DNA from: Stratiolaelaps scimitus
Taxonomy: Eukaryota > Arthropoda > Arachnida > Mesostigmata > Laelapidae
Length of the DNA stretch: 64,000 nt
NCBI GenBank assembly: GCA_019614645.1
Contig: JABWDB010000016.1
Location: 4,836,001-4,900,000 of the forward strand
Direction: 5' to 3'
Shown here: positions 1-12,400 of the stretch, piece by piece
How positions within the stretch are numbered: position 1 is the first letter of the stretch
Layout of the letters: each line of letters begins with the position of its first letter
Position numbers and translations under genes: made by a program
Notes under the pieces: generated by a model
Told to the model about the DNA's origin: nothing
Seen by the model: only the letters and a program-made list of their open reading frames with translations
Database searches by the model: none

Positions 1-1480
1 ACGATGTGAAATTTCGTCACTTACTTGAGCGCTGTAGAGAGCTAGGGAATACACAAAATCTCGGCAATGACCCCAACTAGGCTTTTCGCTGTTGCGAACC
101 ATTGAGAGTAATTTCCAAGCTGGACACGCTTACAGACCACTCACAGCTAGGAACGAAGTCACCAAAGCGGTACCGAAGAATTGTCTAACCGCATGTTGTC
201 GAACTTTCAGACGGAATATCAATCGGGCCGGGTGGAGTTCCGCAGTATTGATCTCATATATCATAACTATCAACTAATATGGAAGAGGTGGAAACAATTT
301 GAAAAATCAGTGAGTGAAAAACTCGTTCCAATGTAATGTTATCAATACGAGACGAATAGAGAAGAACATTGTCTCCAACAATGAGAAATTAAATATACTC
401 ATTATATCACTACACTAACGCCATCCGAGAATAGCTGCCAAGCGACAGGTCACTGAACCGCGCGCAGATCCCACAACGATAGCTTTCAAATGAATTCTCC
501 TTACACGAATAACATCTACCTTTCAGTTAACTCGTAATAAAGACTCGGTCAAATCTGCATGGTGGCTTATTCTCTTTATTGCGAGCAGGTTTTCATTTTT
601 TATTTCGGTCGGTTGATTCCTTGGTTACTTGCCTATTTTCGGGGCAGCGTTCAGCATTTTCCTAATTTCTTCGAACCGTGACCCCCCCAGTTTTGTGTTC
701 CTTTTCAGCTGGTGACCTCTCAACAGGATTAGTTGCATATAAATTCGAAAGTTTGCGGGTTTGTCTAGCACATTTCACATGTGTTTGCTGTCAAAGAGAC
801 TCCTTGTGTTCGCCAGCTCATCGAGTCTCTCGGGAGTCCTCTGCTGTTGTTGTTGCTGTTAATGTCACCGCTCCTGCTGCTGCTGCTGATGACATCGAGA
901 GCTTTGTCCAATTTTGTCATTTTGAACAACGATTTCTTTTCGTGTCTTCGTCCGTTTTTACTCAATTCTTCACGAAATCACTCCCTTCTTTTCATTAGCG
1001 TGAATACATATATGATATTATCACTTTTCAAACCTCTGTTGGTTCTGTCGCAATATATTGCACGTAATGTTATCACTTCGTTTTATTATTATTTATCATG
1101 AGTTATATTTATTTATACAATATGTTCATTGTTTTCTGTATTTTTCCAAGCGCCAATGACCCTGTATGCTCTCTTTACAAATCGTGTCTATGTTTACTTT
1201 TACTACAAAACATATGATACCATATTTCGGGTCTTTTTTGGAGTTTACAAGCGGACAGCAGTGCAGGGTCAGAGGTTGACAATTTTGTTTCGTCAATCTC
1301 ACCTTATATCGTCTCTCTCTCTCTGTCTCTTTTTCCTTGACTAAAAACCATTTTCAATGGAAGTTTGTCTGTTATACAAACCATGTGGTGTAATGATACT
1401 TCAACTGAGAGAGTTCTACCATGATTTCGTTTTAGTCTGGGGCTTGGAAATCGTCTTTACTATCGCGTAGCAGTGCAGTA
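1..1480. other. Non-genic left edge
   Basis: I see no convincing exon here. Short ORFs overlap on both strands with no recognisable motif. Around 840-895 the sequence is rich in GTT and CTG triplets, and 1312-1326 is a short CT run. The stretch ends at the TA dinucleotide that flanks the mariner-like element. Confidence 0.6.
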
Positions 1481-1521
1481 ACGGGTACGGTTAAAGTCAC
1501 TTCAGGTTGTTTTGGGTTGAC
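1481..1521 (+). repeat. Left terminal inverted repeat of the mariner-like element
   Basis: This 41-bp arm matches the reverse complement of 2041-2079, including the outer ACGGGT and the inner GGTTGAC. It follows a TA dinucleotide at 1479-1480. Confidence 0.88.
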
Positions 1522-1530
1522 CAGCCTTCT

Positions 1531-1616
1531 ATATTTCTTCAGCTCGCCGATGGTAGTGGGCGTACTGGCGTACACCCTGCTCTTCACAAAGCACCCGCAG
1601 AAAAACGTCCAGCGAA
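1531..1616 (-). pseudogene. Inverted transposase 3'-end fragment (left arm)
   Basis: Read on the minus strand, this stretch is about 80 percent similar by eye to plus-strand 1829-1906 and encodes a FVKSRVYAS-type peptide followed by TTIGELKKY. That peptide is typical of the region downstream of the last catalytic aspartate in arthropod mariner-like transposases. It therefore lies opposite to the right-hand copy and forms a fold-back with it. The left copy keeps about eight extra bases, so the two copies are diverged rather than a recent palindrome. Confidence 0.7.
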
Positions 1617-1702
1617 TGGGTTATTGGGCCGTATATTTCCGATGAAACCGTGGATGGTGATTGCCACTGACAAATGGTTCATGGTATGACAAATGGTTGT
1701 AG

Positions 1703-1861
1703 CCGGACGGCGCGACCTGCCAAACTGCGGCGGACGCCACAATCGAGCTGCCCCAGCAGAAGTTTGGTGGGCGCGTGATCTCCGAGAATGCAGACGTTCG
1801 TTGGCCGTCTCGTTCTGGAGATCTGAAGCCACTGGATTTTTTCCTGTGGGTGTCGTTTTGA
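1703..1861 (+). pseudogene. Mariner-like transposase fragment (catalytic C-terminal part)
   Basis: The frame reads a DGATCQTA block, then a KFGGRVISENADVRWPSRS block, then GDLKPLDFFLW, and stops at a TGA (1859-1861). This is the arrangement around the second and third catalytic aspartates of Tc1/mariner transposases. I count 37 residues between the aspartate of DGAT and that of GDLKPLD. The usual continuation (WGY.KS.VYA) is present past the stop but in other frames, so the copy is degenerate. No N-terminal helix-turn-helix region remains. It sits inside the TIR-bounded element and is a dead remnant. Confidence 0.8.
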
Positions 1862-2040
1862 AGAGCTGGGTGTATGCAAACTACCATCGGCGAGCTGAAG
1901 AAAAATCAACGGCAGGAGATGTCGAAAAGCGTCGGGCCGGCCGTCACCCAGACATCATATTTCTCTCACATAATCACATACAAGGTGTGTTTCCAATAAA
2001 ACTCGAATTTTCACCGAACCTCGTCTACATTGTCTCTTAC

Positions 2041-2079
2041 GTCAACCTAAAACCCTGAAGGGACGTTTACCGCACCCGT
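2041..2079 (-). repeat. Right terminal inverted repeat of the mariner-like element
   Basis: The reverse complement of this 39-bp arm matches the left arm at 1481-1521 with a few mismatches and small gaps. It is followed directly by TA at 2080-2081. Confidence 0.88.
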
Positions 2080-3252
2080 TATTTTCCTTATTTAAATCTA
2101 ACTTCATCTTGCTGCAACGAGCGCAACAATGCGTTCACAGGCGGACCGAGATAAATTACAATAATCGTATATTTATTCAGTTCTTTCATTTTAGTTACGT
2201 GTGATAAAAATAATAATCTTATATGCCTATCATATATCTAGATATTAGGCATTCCCGTAATCCCCAAAAATTAATTAGAAAACAATATTAATTCGAGGAA
2301 CAGCTTTTTCATTGTAATGTAAGTAAACATGGAGGCGGACTATGATTAGTAGCCGTTTAAATCAATCGAGTACATTCGTTCATTCGTTTAGGTCCATTGA
2401 CAATACTCCACAGTTGTATATCTACCTGCCAACGGTTATATAATCACAAACGGTTGTCGTTATTGTTTTAGAATATTCCTGCTATTATATTTTCTGATAA
2501 TCATAATAATAAGAACGGACATAATTTGCGTTATCGAGGTGGGCATAAAATCCGTCTGGCCTTCGAGCAGGCGGCAAGATCAAGTGCAGGTGAGTCCAAT
2601 AATGTGACAATGTATACACCCCAAGTAAAACCGGCATAGAAACAGTGTGTCCTAGATAGGACAAGCAACAGTTGAAAGCCATGATACTTATTACGTTCGC
2701 AAAGAAGAACTACTCTCACATGAAGGCTGAGAGAGGGCATTGTTTGCTAAAAAGGCAGATAATTACGTGAAGAGTACGATTTCCTCAGTACACAGTAAGT
2801 GGCGGGAATTACAGTCGGCCTTGAAAAGGCCATTGTCGAAAATTGGGACTTCGGTGTAGGTAGGGTTGCCTCGACCGGAGCCGATCACAATAAGTTCGTC
2901 ACAAGGAGCCTAAATGTTTCAACGGATGAATTCAGAAGCGCTCCTGCTTATATGTTCGGTCATGTATTCGTTTATCACTAATGTTGTCTTATTATGCTTC
3001 GATGCGCCCTTCTCTAATGATATATTGTAATTGTAATTCTCAAATAACGAAAGTGTTACATCAACAATGGTTTCTTGACGTCCGCCACAACGTCCACCTA
3101 CGCGACGCTCAGATATCGAGCAGAATAGCATCTCGGCTATGACAGTATATCAGCACCAAAAAATAAAATCGTTCTAATTCATTCAGGTCGAGGTTGATCA
3201 TGAGTCTCCTTATTGAATTCACATCCGTATCAATCCCGGATAGAGTAATCAG

Positions 3253-3256
<4 letters not shown>

Positions 3257-3314
<58 letters not shown>
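3257..3314. repeat. (TA)n microsatellite, about 29 units
   Basis: An uninterrupted run of alternating T and A of 58 bp, the longest of the window's many TA tracts. Confidence 0.95.
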
Positions 3315-3316
<2 letters not shown>

Positions 3317-5274
3317 GACTACTTTAGACTTCTCTGCATAGTAGCCGATTTTAAAAATCTCTCATCTACCTCGACCACATCAATATATTATTCGAAACGT
3401 CTTTTTTACAGCTCTCTTGAATTGCGCAGCGAGAGAAAGGGAGATCGAGGGAACTCACAACGTTGCTGAAATGCCCCCTTACATGAAATATACTCACAAT
3501 GTGATGAAGGCATTTGAACAGTATCATCCTTACCATAAGGTAATTTATATCGGATGCGCTTAAGAGATTAATTGTTGGAGCTTGAAAACTTGAGAGTCAT
3601 GCAAAGTCCAACGTCGTGTCCGTGAATGTGAGCAGTGCCCTGCATAAATAAACACGTCAACGATACCCATACATGATACATACGCATAATAGGCATCATA
3701 TTGACTCGCGGCATAGATTTTGGGGAGATGGCGAAAATCAATGCAGGCCTAGTTCGCGAACATCAACAATTAGTACTAACCATGATTTCAAAAGTATATA
3801 TATAGATATATATATATATTAACCGGACATCCCGCGACGATGAGACATGGTTCGGGCAACAAGCGCTTTTTACAGTGGGCGTATTTGACACAAACATATG
3901 CCGTAGGTTACGGGTCACAGTAGGTGATTCGGTGTCACACAGGTGGATTATATGTTAATTTTCACACTCAGCAACAGAGTGGACGATGTGGAGCGTTGCT
4001 TCTGTTGCACGGTAGCGTTGTCGCTTGCCACTCTTGTTTCGAGAAGTTCGGCCAGGTTGTTACATGAGTAATTGTTGTACATGTGATATACAGTAGGTTG
4101 TTGAGGTTTGTTTTTGTTTGAGGTGTGAGGTTGAGGCAAAATATCGCTGATTCAAGGAGGAACCGCCCCACCATCGGGTGTAGTTGAGATTTCCGACTTC
4201 CTGTCGTCGAAGCTGTCCTCGCTGGCTGCTAACAATCAGAGTTTGTCATGTTATACATAGAAATGAGTACGATATTGTTTTGTTAGAACAAGCGAACGTG
4301 GGAAAAAAATAACAGAAATATCGGTTAGGTTAGTTGCCCTGCCAGGTTAACATGTTCCTCCTGCCGTTGCCTTTTCCAGTGAAGTCTGACGTAAATACAG
4401 GGGTCGAGGAAAATGAGGACATTCTTACCAAGCGTATGCCTATCAAAATATCTGTGGTGTGAGTGTATATATATATATGCAATACTCAGCATGCAGGTAT
4501 CCCCATAAAACGGGCAATATTGCAAGATAAACATAGCCACTGAAGGTTGACTAAGGAGGCAAACTTTCATGCAGAAGCTATTCACGAAATCGCAATCCAC
4601 AAAAAATGCATCATCGTACGGAAGAACCTTTTCGATTTGACGTCGTCATCACCTCCTGAGTTATCGAGTTTATCGTCTTCGCTGTCGGAAGGTGGCCTGT
4701 GAGGAGATCTCTGAGGATGTTAGGATGTTAATAGGAACAGCGCAGCATCTTTTTAGCAAGCCCCCCCCAATCTAATTATCGACTCTGATGGATCAATTCA
4801 ACACAGTTGATTTAGCTTGTAATTGTGAACTGAGACAATGAGCGAATAAGTGAATCTAATAATACTGATTGATGATGATAAATGGTCACACACACACATA
4901 GTATGAACAGAATATGTAGAGGGCTCATTGGATAAAGCATGAAACAGCAGACACACGAGCTTTTACAGAATATCACAGCGACCATTGCACACCGCTCTAT
5001 GAAACTTCGAGAACAAATTTTTTGTGTGTCAATCTGCAAGTTATACTTTGTGGCTTGTACAAATGTGTCGTATCCTATCATCTCGAATAGGGAAAAACGT
5101 GTTGTTCTGTTCTAATATAAAGCTCAGACAGTAAAGTCAAGTGGTATATGGGCTGTGCTCGAACATAATGCATACTATATACAGTAATAGCATTATGACG
5201 AGACTGCTTGAAGATATACATATCTACAACCTATACATCTAAAATAAGAATACATCCTGTGTGTTAGTCCTCCT

Positions 5275-5309
5275 TATATATATATATATATATATCTATA
5301 TATATATAT
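5275..5309. repeat. (TA)n microsatellite, interrupted
   Basis: A TA run broken by a single C, followed about 60 bp later by a CT run (about 5372-5395). Confidence 0.9.
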
Positions 5310-7031
5310 TTGTATATTTTATATATTTCAATATGCACCATATATTTTTCTTTCGACATGTTGTTTCTCTATCCCTCTCTCTCTCTCTCTCTTTCTCCGG
5401 GAGCTGCGAATAGCACAGTTCTTCAGTGACACTATGCCGTTAATGATACTGTATCAGTTCGGTGCATAAGGCGCCCACGGTTCACAGAAGAGTCCACCAC
5501 TCACGGTTGGCTAACGACCGCCAATCTCTGCTGCGGCTGCTACTGTTGCTCGAGCTCTCGAATCATCTCGTTGTTGTTACCTCCCTCTATGCACGCTGCA
5601 TTTATCGTCTCGTCTACGATGCGTGTTCGTCATCGCGGCGGTACTCTGTGTCCGTCCCAGTACTCTGTAACCATTGACCCTGCCTTCCTACGATGTGATT
5701 GCCTCCAGACATCGCTACATCGTTCGATTCGATGGTAAGAGGATGTTCGCTTCAACAATGTGTGCGCGCAATGCAGCTGCATAGATCGGTAACATACGTC
5801 TCACGAGAACGACGATAGCATACAGCAGGTGGGCGCAGCGTCAACGCGCTGTCGTTAACTTCCACAAAGGGGCGTGTGGCCGGCGACTGCGGGCCACACC
5901 GCCACGTCTCGCTCAGACGAGCCTACGTGCCCACGTCATAGGTACAGGGTTCATTTTACCCCCATTCGGTGCAAATTCTCTCCCCATGTCCAGCGGCGAC
6001 AATTGGCAACTCGTTCACATAAACTCGCATTACAAACAAGCGCACGCATCATACATCATGGTGAAATATCGACGTGTAGAGACAATCGGTCCGTGGTGGC
6101 GCCATTTCGACGTATTATGTGAAAGGATCGTACAAACTGCTGGCTGCTAATAATGATGATAATGACAATATCGTGTGCGTTCGCCGCGGCGAGGACGATC
6201 GTATAGTATATGTTTGTGTTCGTGTTTATATTAATAAAACTCCACAATTCTCTGAGTTTTTTCCCCGTTTAAATTCGCATAGGGCTCGTGCTGTTTTCAC
6301 ATACACAACTCGTTGTCATTAGCCGCTACAGGCATTTGCAATTGTTAGACTTGGTTCACCCAAGAGGTAGCATCTAATGGATGGATGTAAGAATGAATGA
6401 TTTTTGTATGATGAGGTCTACCGGACCCGACACAAATACGCACGCACAATGCACGTTAAGAATACGACTTATGAAAATAGCATCTGTATAAATTCAGGCG
6501 TGCGTTACGAAATTCAATTGTTGTCCGTCAATCTGTCCACCGAGCAAGCATGTGTATGTATATATACAGTCTACGCTTCGCATCTATTGTTAACATCACA
6601 TTGAACAGATGGACAGATAGCATAAGAGAGAGCGAAGCCGACGTCAAGGCGAAGCACGACTTTAGGGGCAGACGTCGCGACAGACACAAGTGTGATAAAT
6701 TCGTCATTCAATAGATGAAGATTCTCATCGACAGATCATTGGTGTTATTTCGCAAAGGGAAGTGACGGAGTAATCGTTCAGTTCAGTTGAATATCAGAAT
6801 AAAATTTCATATATCGCAAATATATATATATATTGAGGTATGCTTAATACGTTTCGATCGCTCTGTTCAGTTCGGCTGTGCTCTGTCGTGAACGGAATCG
6901 ACGTGTACGCGACAGTAACTCAACGGTATTGATATGTATCTTTGTAAGAACATAAAAATACAATGGACGATCGTAATCGAAACGCAAATAGTGCGTTGTT
7001 TATTAATATCGCATTTTCATGGTGTCTCCTT

Positions 7032-7034
<3 letters not shown>

Positions 7035-7083
<49 letters not shown>
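7035..7083. repeat. (AT)n microsatellite
   Basis: An uninterrupted AT run of 49 bp, followed by a short TGTG-rich stretch. Confidence 0.95.
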
Positions 7084-7085
<2 letters not shown>

Positions 7086-7752
7086 GTATCTGTGTGTGTG
7101 TATATATGTGTTGGTGATTATATCGGGTTGAAATTTATGGGCGCAGTGTCGTCGTTGTCTCTTGGCGACATCGGAACAGCGTCGTTTTAGTGCTTATCAA
7201 CAAATCGAGTATCCGTATTACTGTAAAATAATTACTGAGTTGGCTATCATATTGTTAAATTATACGTGCATATCTGTTTGATTATGATTGATTATTGTCG
7301 GCTGGTGAGAGCCAGAGAGGGCAGCGTACCAAACGGGTTTCTCCCCAAGAATGGACACAACCAGCTGAAATTCGATGGGTAGGTGTCTCCGATAATGGAT
7401 ATAGGACATAAATAGAATCTGTTTGGCCACAGGCACAAGCTGGCCCATCGTGTCTAGAATCCATCTGAATGAGAGATCAGTTGCTGCTCAACTGATGAAT
7501 GGACATCTCGTTCAAAATGATGACCTCAATTAAACTCGAATGGGTTCCCAATACGCTGACGGTGACACGAGGTGGGAGAAAATGCGTCTCATAGACGATA
7601 GCAACGGCTGAATATGATGTCGCATTGTATTATATTAAAATGTTTACTTTACGTAGATACAAACACAATGAACTCACGTCCGAAGACCATACGTCATATT
7701 ATTAAACAAACAAACAACCTGGACACACAAATACACATATTCTCTCTACTCA

Positions 7753-7787
<35 letters not shown>

Positions 7788-9293
7788 GTGTCTTGTGTAT
7801 TGTAAGAGAATTAGTGCAGTCAATATGTGCACGACCATATACTCAGGACGCTGTTCCTGTCTGTAGGAAGCTCCATTTGGCTCCAGTTTCGATGCTGCAT
7901 TCGCTTAAGCCAGCTTACGAGGCATATCGGCGGGTTTTAGCCAATCAGGCCAAAATATAATTGTGAATAAAAGTGCTATGTGACTTCTTGATTAAATGGA
8001 ATGAGAAATAATCAAATAGCATAAATAAATGGCAATATCTCGTTGTTGTTGTTGTTGTTGGTGTTGTCGTTGTTCGTGTGGTATGATATCGCTCTTGTTG
8101 GGAGACATGTCCGTCTGTGTATCAGCTTCTGTTATTATTGCTAAAGGATCATAGACACACGTATTGCGTATATGAGAAAGCCATGGGTGAAAATGATGTA
8201 AAAAATTTGCAATATTACTTGTTGTGTTCTTATATATATATCTATATATATGAATAAACACATGCATACGCACCAAGGAAAAAATCCCGGGAGAGTGTAT
8301 GAGAAATTGTGTGATCGTAAAACAATAATATCGTCTTTAATGAGTTCAACGAATGTCGATCTCATTGAACATGAAATCCTCGCAGGCGCGTGATATCGAC
8401 AGAGGGAAAGGTAATTAATGCACACAACGTGGATAATGAGATTAAGGGGATGTCATCGAAGGTGTCATAATGAGTGAATCAATGAAATGCTTAATACATT
8501 TGATGATTGATGGAACAATTAACAGTTGTAGTAATAATAATAATATGATTATTATTATGCTTTTTAAAAATACATTCTACAAATAACTAATCAGTCCATT
8601 TTGCGGACATTCGACGTGTAAATTTTCCAGGCTACGTTTTACGGTCAGAGCATCCACAGCTAACTACGGTGGTGAATGTGTGCGCACGGGACGGCTTTGT
8701 GTAAATAAACTATATTTGTATTTTATAGTATGTAATATATCATTGTATTTCGTCGAACATCAATGCTGCGACCAATCTGCCATATTGCAGGCGTGCGTGA
8801 TCGATATGGTGCATTGGCGAGTCTAAAACGAAATATACAGTTGGATCCAGGCTGCTTAGGTCAAAAGTCGCCTGACTCATCTACTCTTGTGAACATACAA
8901 GAAAACAGCGACACTAGAATGCATATTCACCTGCTTTATATATATATATATATTCGCCTGGGTGGATATCATCTCGGCATCGTAGAAGCCATCGGGTGAA
9001 AGGCCAAAATCGTTCAATCAATCAGCAATTCTTATTATTATTATTATTTTCATGATTTGATTCAAAGCCGGATCCAACTGTCGCGTTTGCAGGTTCGCCA
9101 GGCAGCAAGCTGGAAGTCGTCTAACTGTTTCAAAATCTGGGGGATTATCGGGGCCCAGGCAGGTGGGAAGAATGACATGGGTTGATTTGCTGGTTGCTGC
9201 TGCTGCTGCCGTTGTGGCAGCAGTCCACAAAAAATTCAAAACCCACCACCCCGCTAACGGGTGGTTGCAACTGTGGGCAACAGTCTGGCTCTT

Positions 9294-9458
9294 TCACACA
9301 GATTCTACGGGGCTGTGAAATTCGCTGAGCGCCTTTATGGGAGTGATGTTCTTCTTCTGCGAACCTTTGCGAACTTTTGCGCGAACCTCCTCGGGCTTTT
9401 CGCGTCTCACCAGAGGCTTCTTCTCGGGAGCCTTCATCTTCCAAACCACGATCGGCGA
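9294..9458 (-). CDS. alpha-Cat: Alpha-catenin exon 12 (last coding exon, with stop)
   Basis: The acceptor is GTTGCAG, and the exon reads SPIVVWKMKAPEKKPLVRRE and on to ALSEFHSPVESV and TGA at 9294-9296. It encodes 54 residues. WKMKAPEKKPLV and the ALSEF ending are the conserved extreme C-terminus of alpha-catenins. The exon enters in phase 0, matching exon 11. In the assembled sequence it is out of frame because of the exon 10 lesion. Confidence 0.95.
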   Translation of the reverse strand, partial: SPIVVWKMKAPEKKPLVRREKPEEVRAKVRKGSQKKNITPIKALSEFHSPVESV

Positions 9459-12400
9459 CTGCAACACCACAAAAGTGTATTGGCGAATTAAGAGTTAAAT
9501 TGCATCAATAAATACCTGCCTATGATTTTCTCAGGGAACTTACATTATCATTATGATTGTTACTATTCATGATCAGTACTGGAATTATTCGTTATTACTC
9601 GTTATTATTATTCATGGTACATTGTGCCAAATATCATTATCATTTATTATTATTGTTATTATTATTATTATTATTATTACTAATAAGAGAGCATTTTGCA
9701 ATAGGTGTCATTATTTCCAAATGTGTCTACTATACAAGATGAAAAAATAGAGACAACAAATGATTGCGACTAAAGGGTTCACGTACGGTCACGATAGCTC
9801 CCTGTCGGGGATACTTAGTGGATGCGACGTATGATGCCTTTACGGTCAGGACAACGGCATTCATGAGATTCTTCGCGGCCTGAATCAATGACGTTGCGCT
9901 GTCCAGCTGTAAAATCAATATACGAGCTAATTACCCTCTGCTTTTGTTCTCATATCAATGAAATGAGAGTCAATTGATGGCCATGGAGGTCGTCTAGATC
10001 AGTTTGAGCCTAATTAAATCGAAACAGCAGCATGAATGAAGACGCGCGGACATTGGAAGATAGAGGGAGAGTGAGAGAGTAGAGATTTGTTAAGGCAAGT
10101 GTCAAACTGGATGGCAGTAAGATGAATTTCTGTACGTGATGGACAACGGGCAGAGGTGATCGATGTTGTTTTTCTTTTTATAGCGGGTGTAGACGAATAA
10201 ATGGTTTGGGGTCAAATTAATCGAAACTAGCGTCGTGTAATTAGAGGAGGGTCATTAAGTTATCTATTGATAATTAGTGAAATTGAGAAGGAATGAATCG
10301 ATGGGTAATAGTACCGCGGATTGACGACGATAGTACAATATCGGCAGAAGGCAACATTACCGCGTCCAAACGATCGGAGTCAAAACCGATTTTTTTGCAG
10401 AAAAGAAAACATGTTAAACAGTTACACGTTTAGCCGAGACAGATGCATTTGCAAAGGCAACTTTACAGCGTAACCGTACCCCGGAGACGATGAGGTTGCC
10501 GGAGATGTTTTGTACATCGGCCTTGACCTTCGACGTAATATTCAACTGGTGACAATATAGGGCAATGCGCTGTAAATACGCGATCAGATCCTTTTTCGTG
10601 TCGGACGCGATCGAAGCGATACTTCTCTGTTCGGAAGGTTTCGACCTGGGCGGCGATCTTGGCCTTCTCCTCTTCAGACACCATCCGATAAGCGTCGCGG
10701 GCGTTCGAGACGCCGGTGACGTCGGGATATTCGTCGACGTCGTGTGCTGACGATTTGCTTCGATTCTCGTACGTGTTATCCTCGTACTCGATCTCTGTCT
10801 CGGAGTCAAGTTCTTCCGCACTCTGGAAATTTCAACAAGACGAAGGCAAACTATTATTATATCATCACGTACCACGACAAGTGTATATACAACTCGTGAG
10901 AAATGAGCTCGGCTAATCAAAGGCATTATTGCTTCGACGGCGAATGACACATTGCTGCTGCGAGACAGTAAATAGCTTTTGGTTGGAGTTAATCGTACGT
11001 TTAATACGTTCGTTTCGGTCGAACTTGAATGGGAGTGACGAGGATGTAGAGCTTTCAGCGAAGCGTGAACAGTGCGACGGACGGAAACCAGAACACTATG
11101 GGTAGCTGCAGTAAATGTTTAGCATCGAAGAAAAACATCCGGTAGCCAGACGTGTGTAACTGTCTCTGCCTATGCTCTGCCTACACTCGTAAGGCAGGCG
11201 GTAAATGTCTATTGATTTATTAAAGGAACTGCAGTATTTACAATGGTTAGTATAGCTTGACTGTAGTGTTTAACTGGAACCTATACAATTCATTGGGAAA
11301 ATATGACATAAATAGAATTGCCATAGGCATATGAAGCACTCACCCTGTTCATGAGTACGGTCCTCCTAATTTCTCTGACGCCGTCATACACTAACCTGTA
11401 GAGAAAAGAGATATGGTGTACGCCAATGCTTGGATTAATGTTCTCTAAATCTTGAATCCAAGATTAACTAATGCAATGATGATTATGCCGATGTAGGAAA
11501 CAGTATAGCGCTCTATTAGCCGTATAACTTGATGTGTCAGCTCGTGTTTGGCTTTGTACGTTACGGTAGAGAGAATCTACATTTTGAAAACGGCACTTGA
11601 AAATAGCAAATGACATACACAAGCAAATCATCCCCTGTGATTGGCTGATTTTTGCGTTAGCGCCGTTCTCTTACCTAGAGGCATCAATAAAGTCGTTTTC
11701 ATCGGTTGACACGCCCTGGCTTAAAGCAGTCACGGCGGCGTCCACCTTTTGTGCAAAATTCGGCATGACTTGTTCTCGAAGGGCCTGAAAGCAGTAAACA
11801 TATCTTTATATATATATATATATATATATATCCGATAAAAACGTCCCGTGTAGCATCCTGCTATCAGAAGGCTGCGAGCAGATTCTGGCTGATTCGCATC
11901 AAGTTGGTGAGAGTGTTACCTGCACGGCTTCGAGGACCCTTTCAGTATAGATGCCGGGTTCATAGTTGTCCATCTCAGACGTGACCACTGCTGCAACGCG
12001 TCGGGCCCGACCCCTGATTGCGCCTGCGACGCGATCAAGGGACACGCCGTCACCTTCCTGCAGTGCCAACACACATTTGTTCACGTCTTCCAGAATATGA
12101 TTCTCTGCAACACACACACACACACAGCCAAGTTCACACCACAACGCAGAGTTAGACAGAGCCGTTTCTCAATTGGCATTCACGATCGTTGCCGGGGGCA
12201 ATGACAGACAACATGCTCTTCTCTGTCAGATACATCGACATGTTCGAAATGTAAATGACGAACCATAGATGGTAACCGATAGCCACAATTCTGTTTAGAA
12301 GTGTCCCATATGCACGTAATCCTACCTGACACAGCGAGGAAGTCGTCAATCGTTGTGATGTCATCCACAGCTTCAGTCAGAAGTCGCACCTGGTTCTCCC

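Larger units (their letters stand above)
1481..2079 (+). mobile_element. Tc1/mariner-like element, non-autonomous, 599 bp, with terminal inverted repeats
   Basis: The element starts ACGGGTACGG at 1481 and ends with the inverse CCGCACCCGT at 2079. The terminal inverted repeats are about 40 bp (1481-1521 and 2041-2079) and match with a few mismatches and small gaps. A TA dinucleotide lies immediately outside each end (1479-1480 and 2080-2081), which is the target-site duplication expected of Tc1/mariner elements. The interior contains the 3' part of a transposase reading frame on the plus strand and a second, inverted copy of its end on the minus strand. At 599 bp, with a stop codon inside the conserved block, it cannot encode a working transposase. 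The TIRs, TA duplication and transposase motif are seen directly; assignment to a named subfamily would need a repeat library. Confidence 0.9.
2082..9293. other. Non-genic stretch downstream of alpha-catenin
   Basis: I find no recognisable exon. The stretch contains several TA microsatellites (3257-3314, 5275-5309, 7035-7083 and near 7755), a CT run near 5372-5395, a GTT run near 8041-8060 and a TTA run near 9030-9048. The 3' untranslated region of alpha-catenin must begin just below 9294 on the minus strand. No AATAAA lies close to the stop codon on that strand, so I cannot place the transcript end. Confidence 0.5.

Noticed and set aside
9145..9444. A 99-codon minus-strand ORF over the last alpha-catenin exon
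   Set aside because: It is an out-of-frame shadow of exon 12; the correct frame gives the conserved WKMKAPEKKPLV C-terminus.
10414..10950. A 178-codon minus-strand ORF across alpha-catenin exon 10
   Set aside because: Its first half is out of frame with the conserved peptide and only its second half is real exon. It is open because of the frameshift, not a separate gene.
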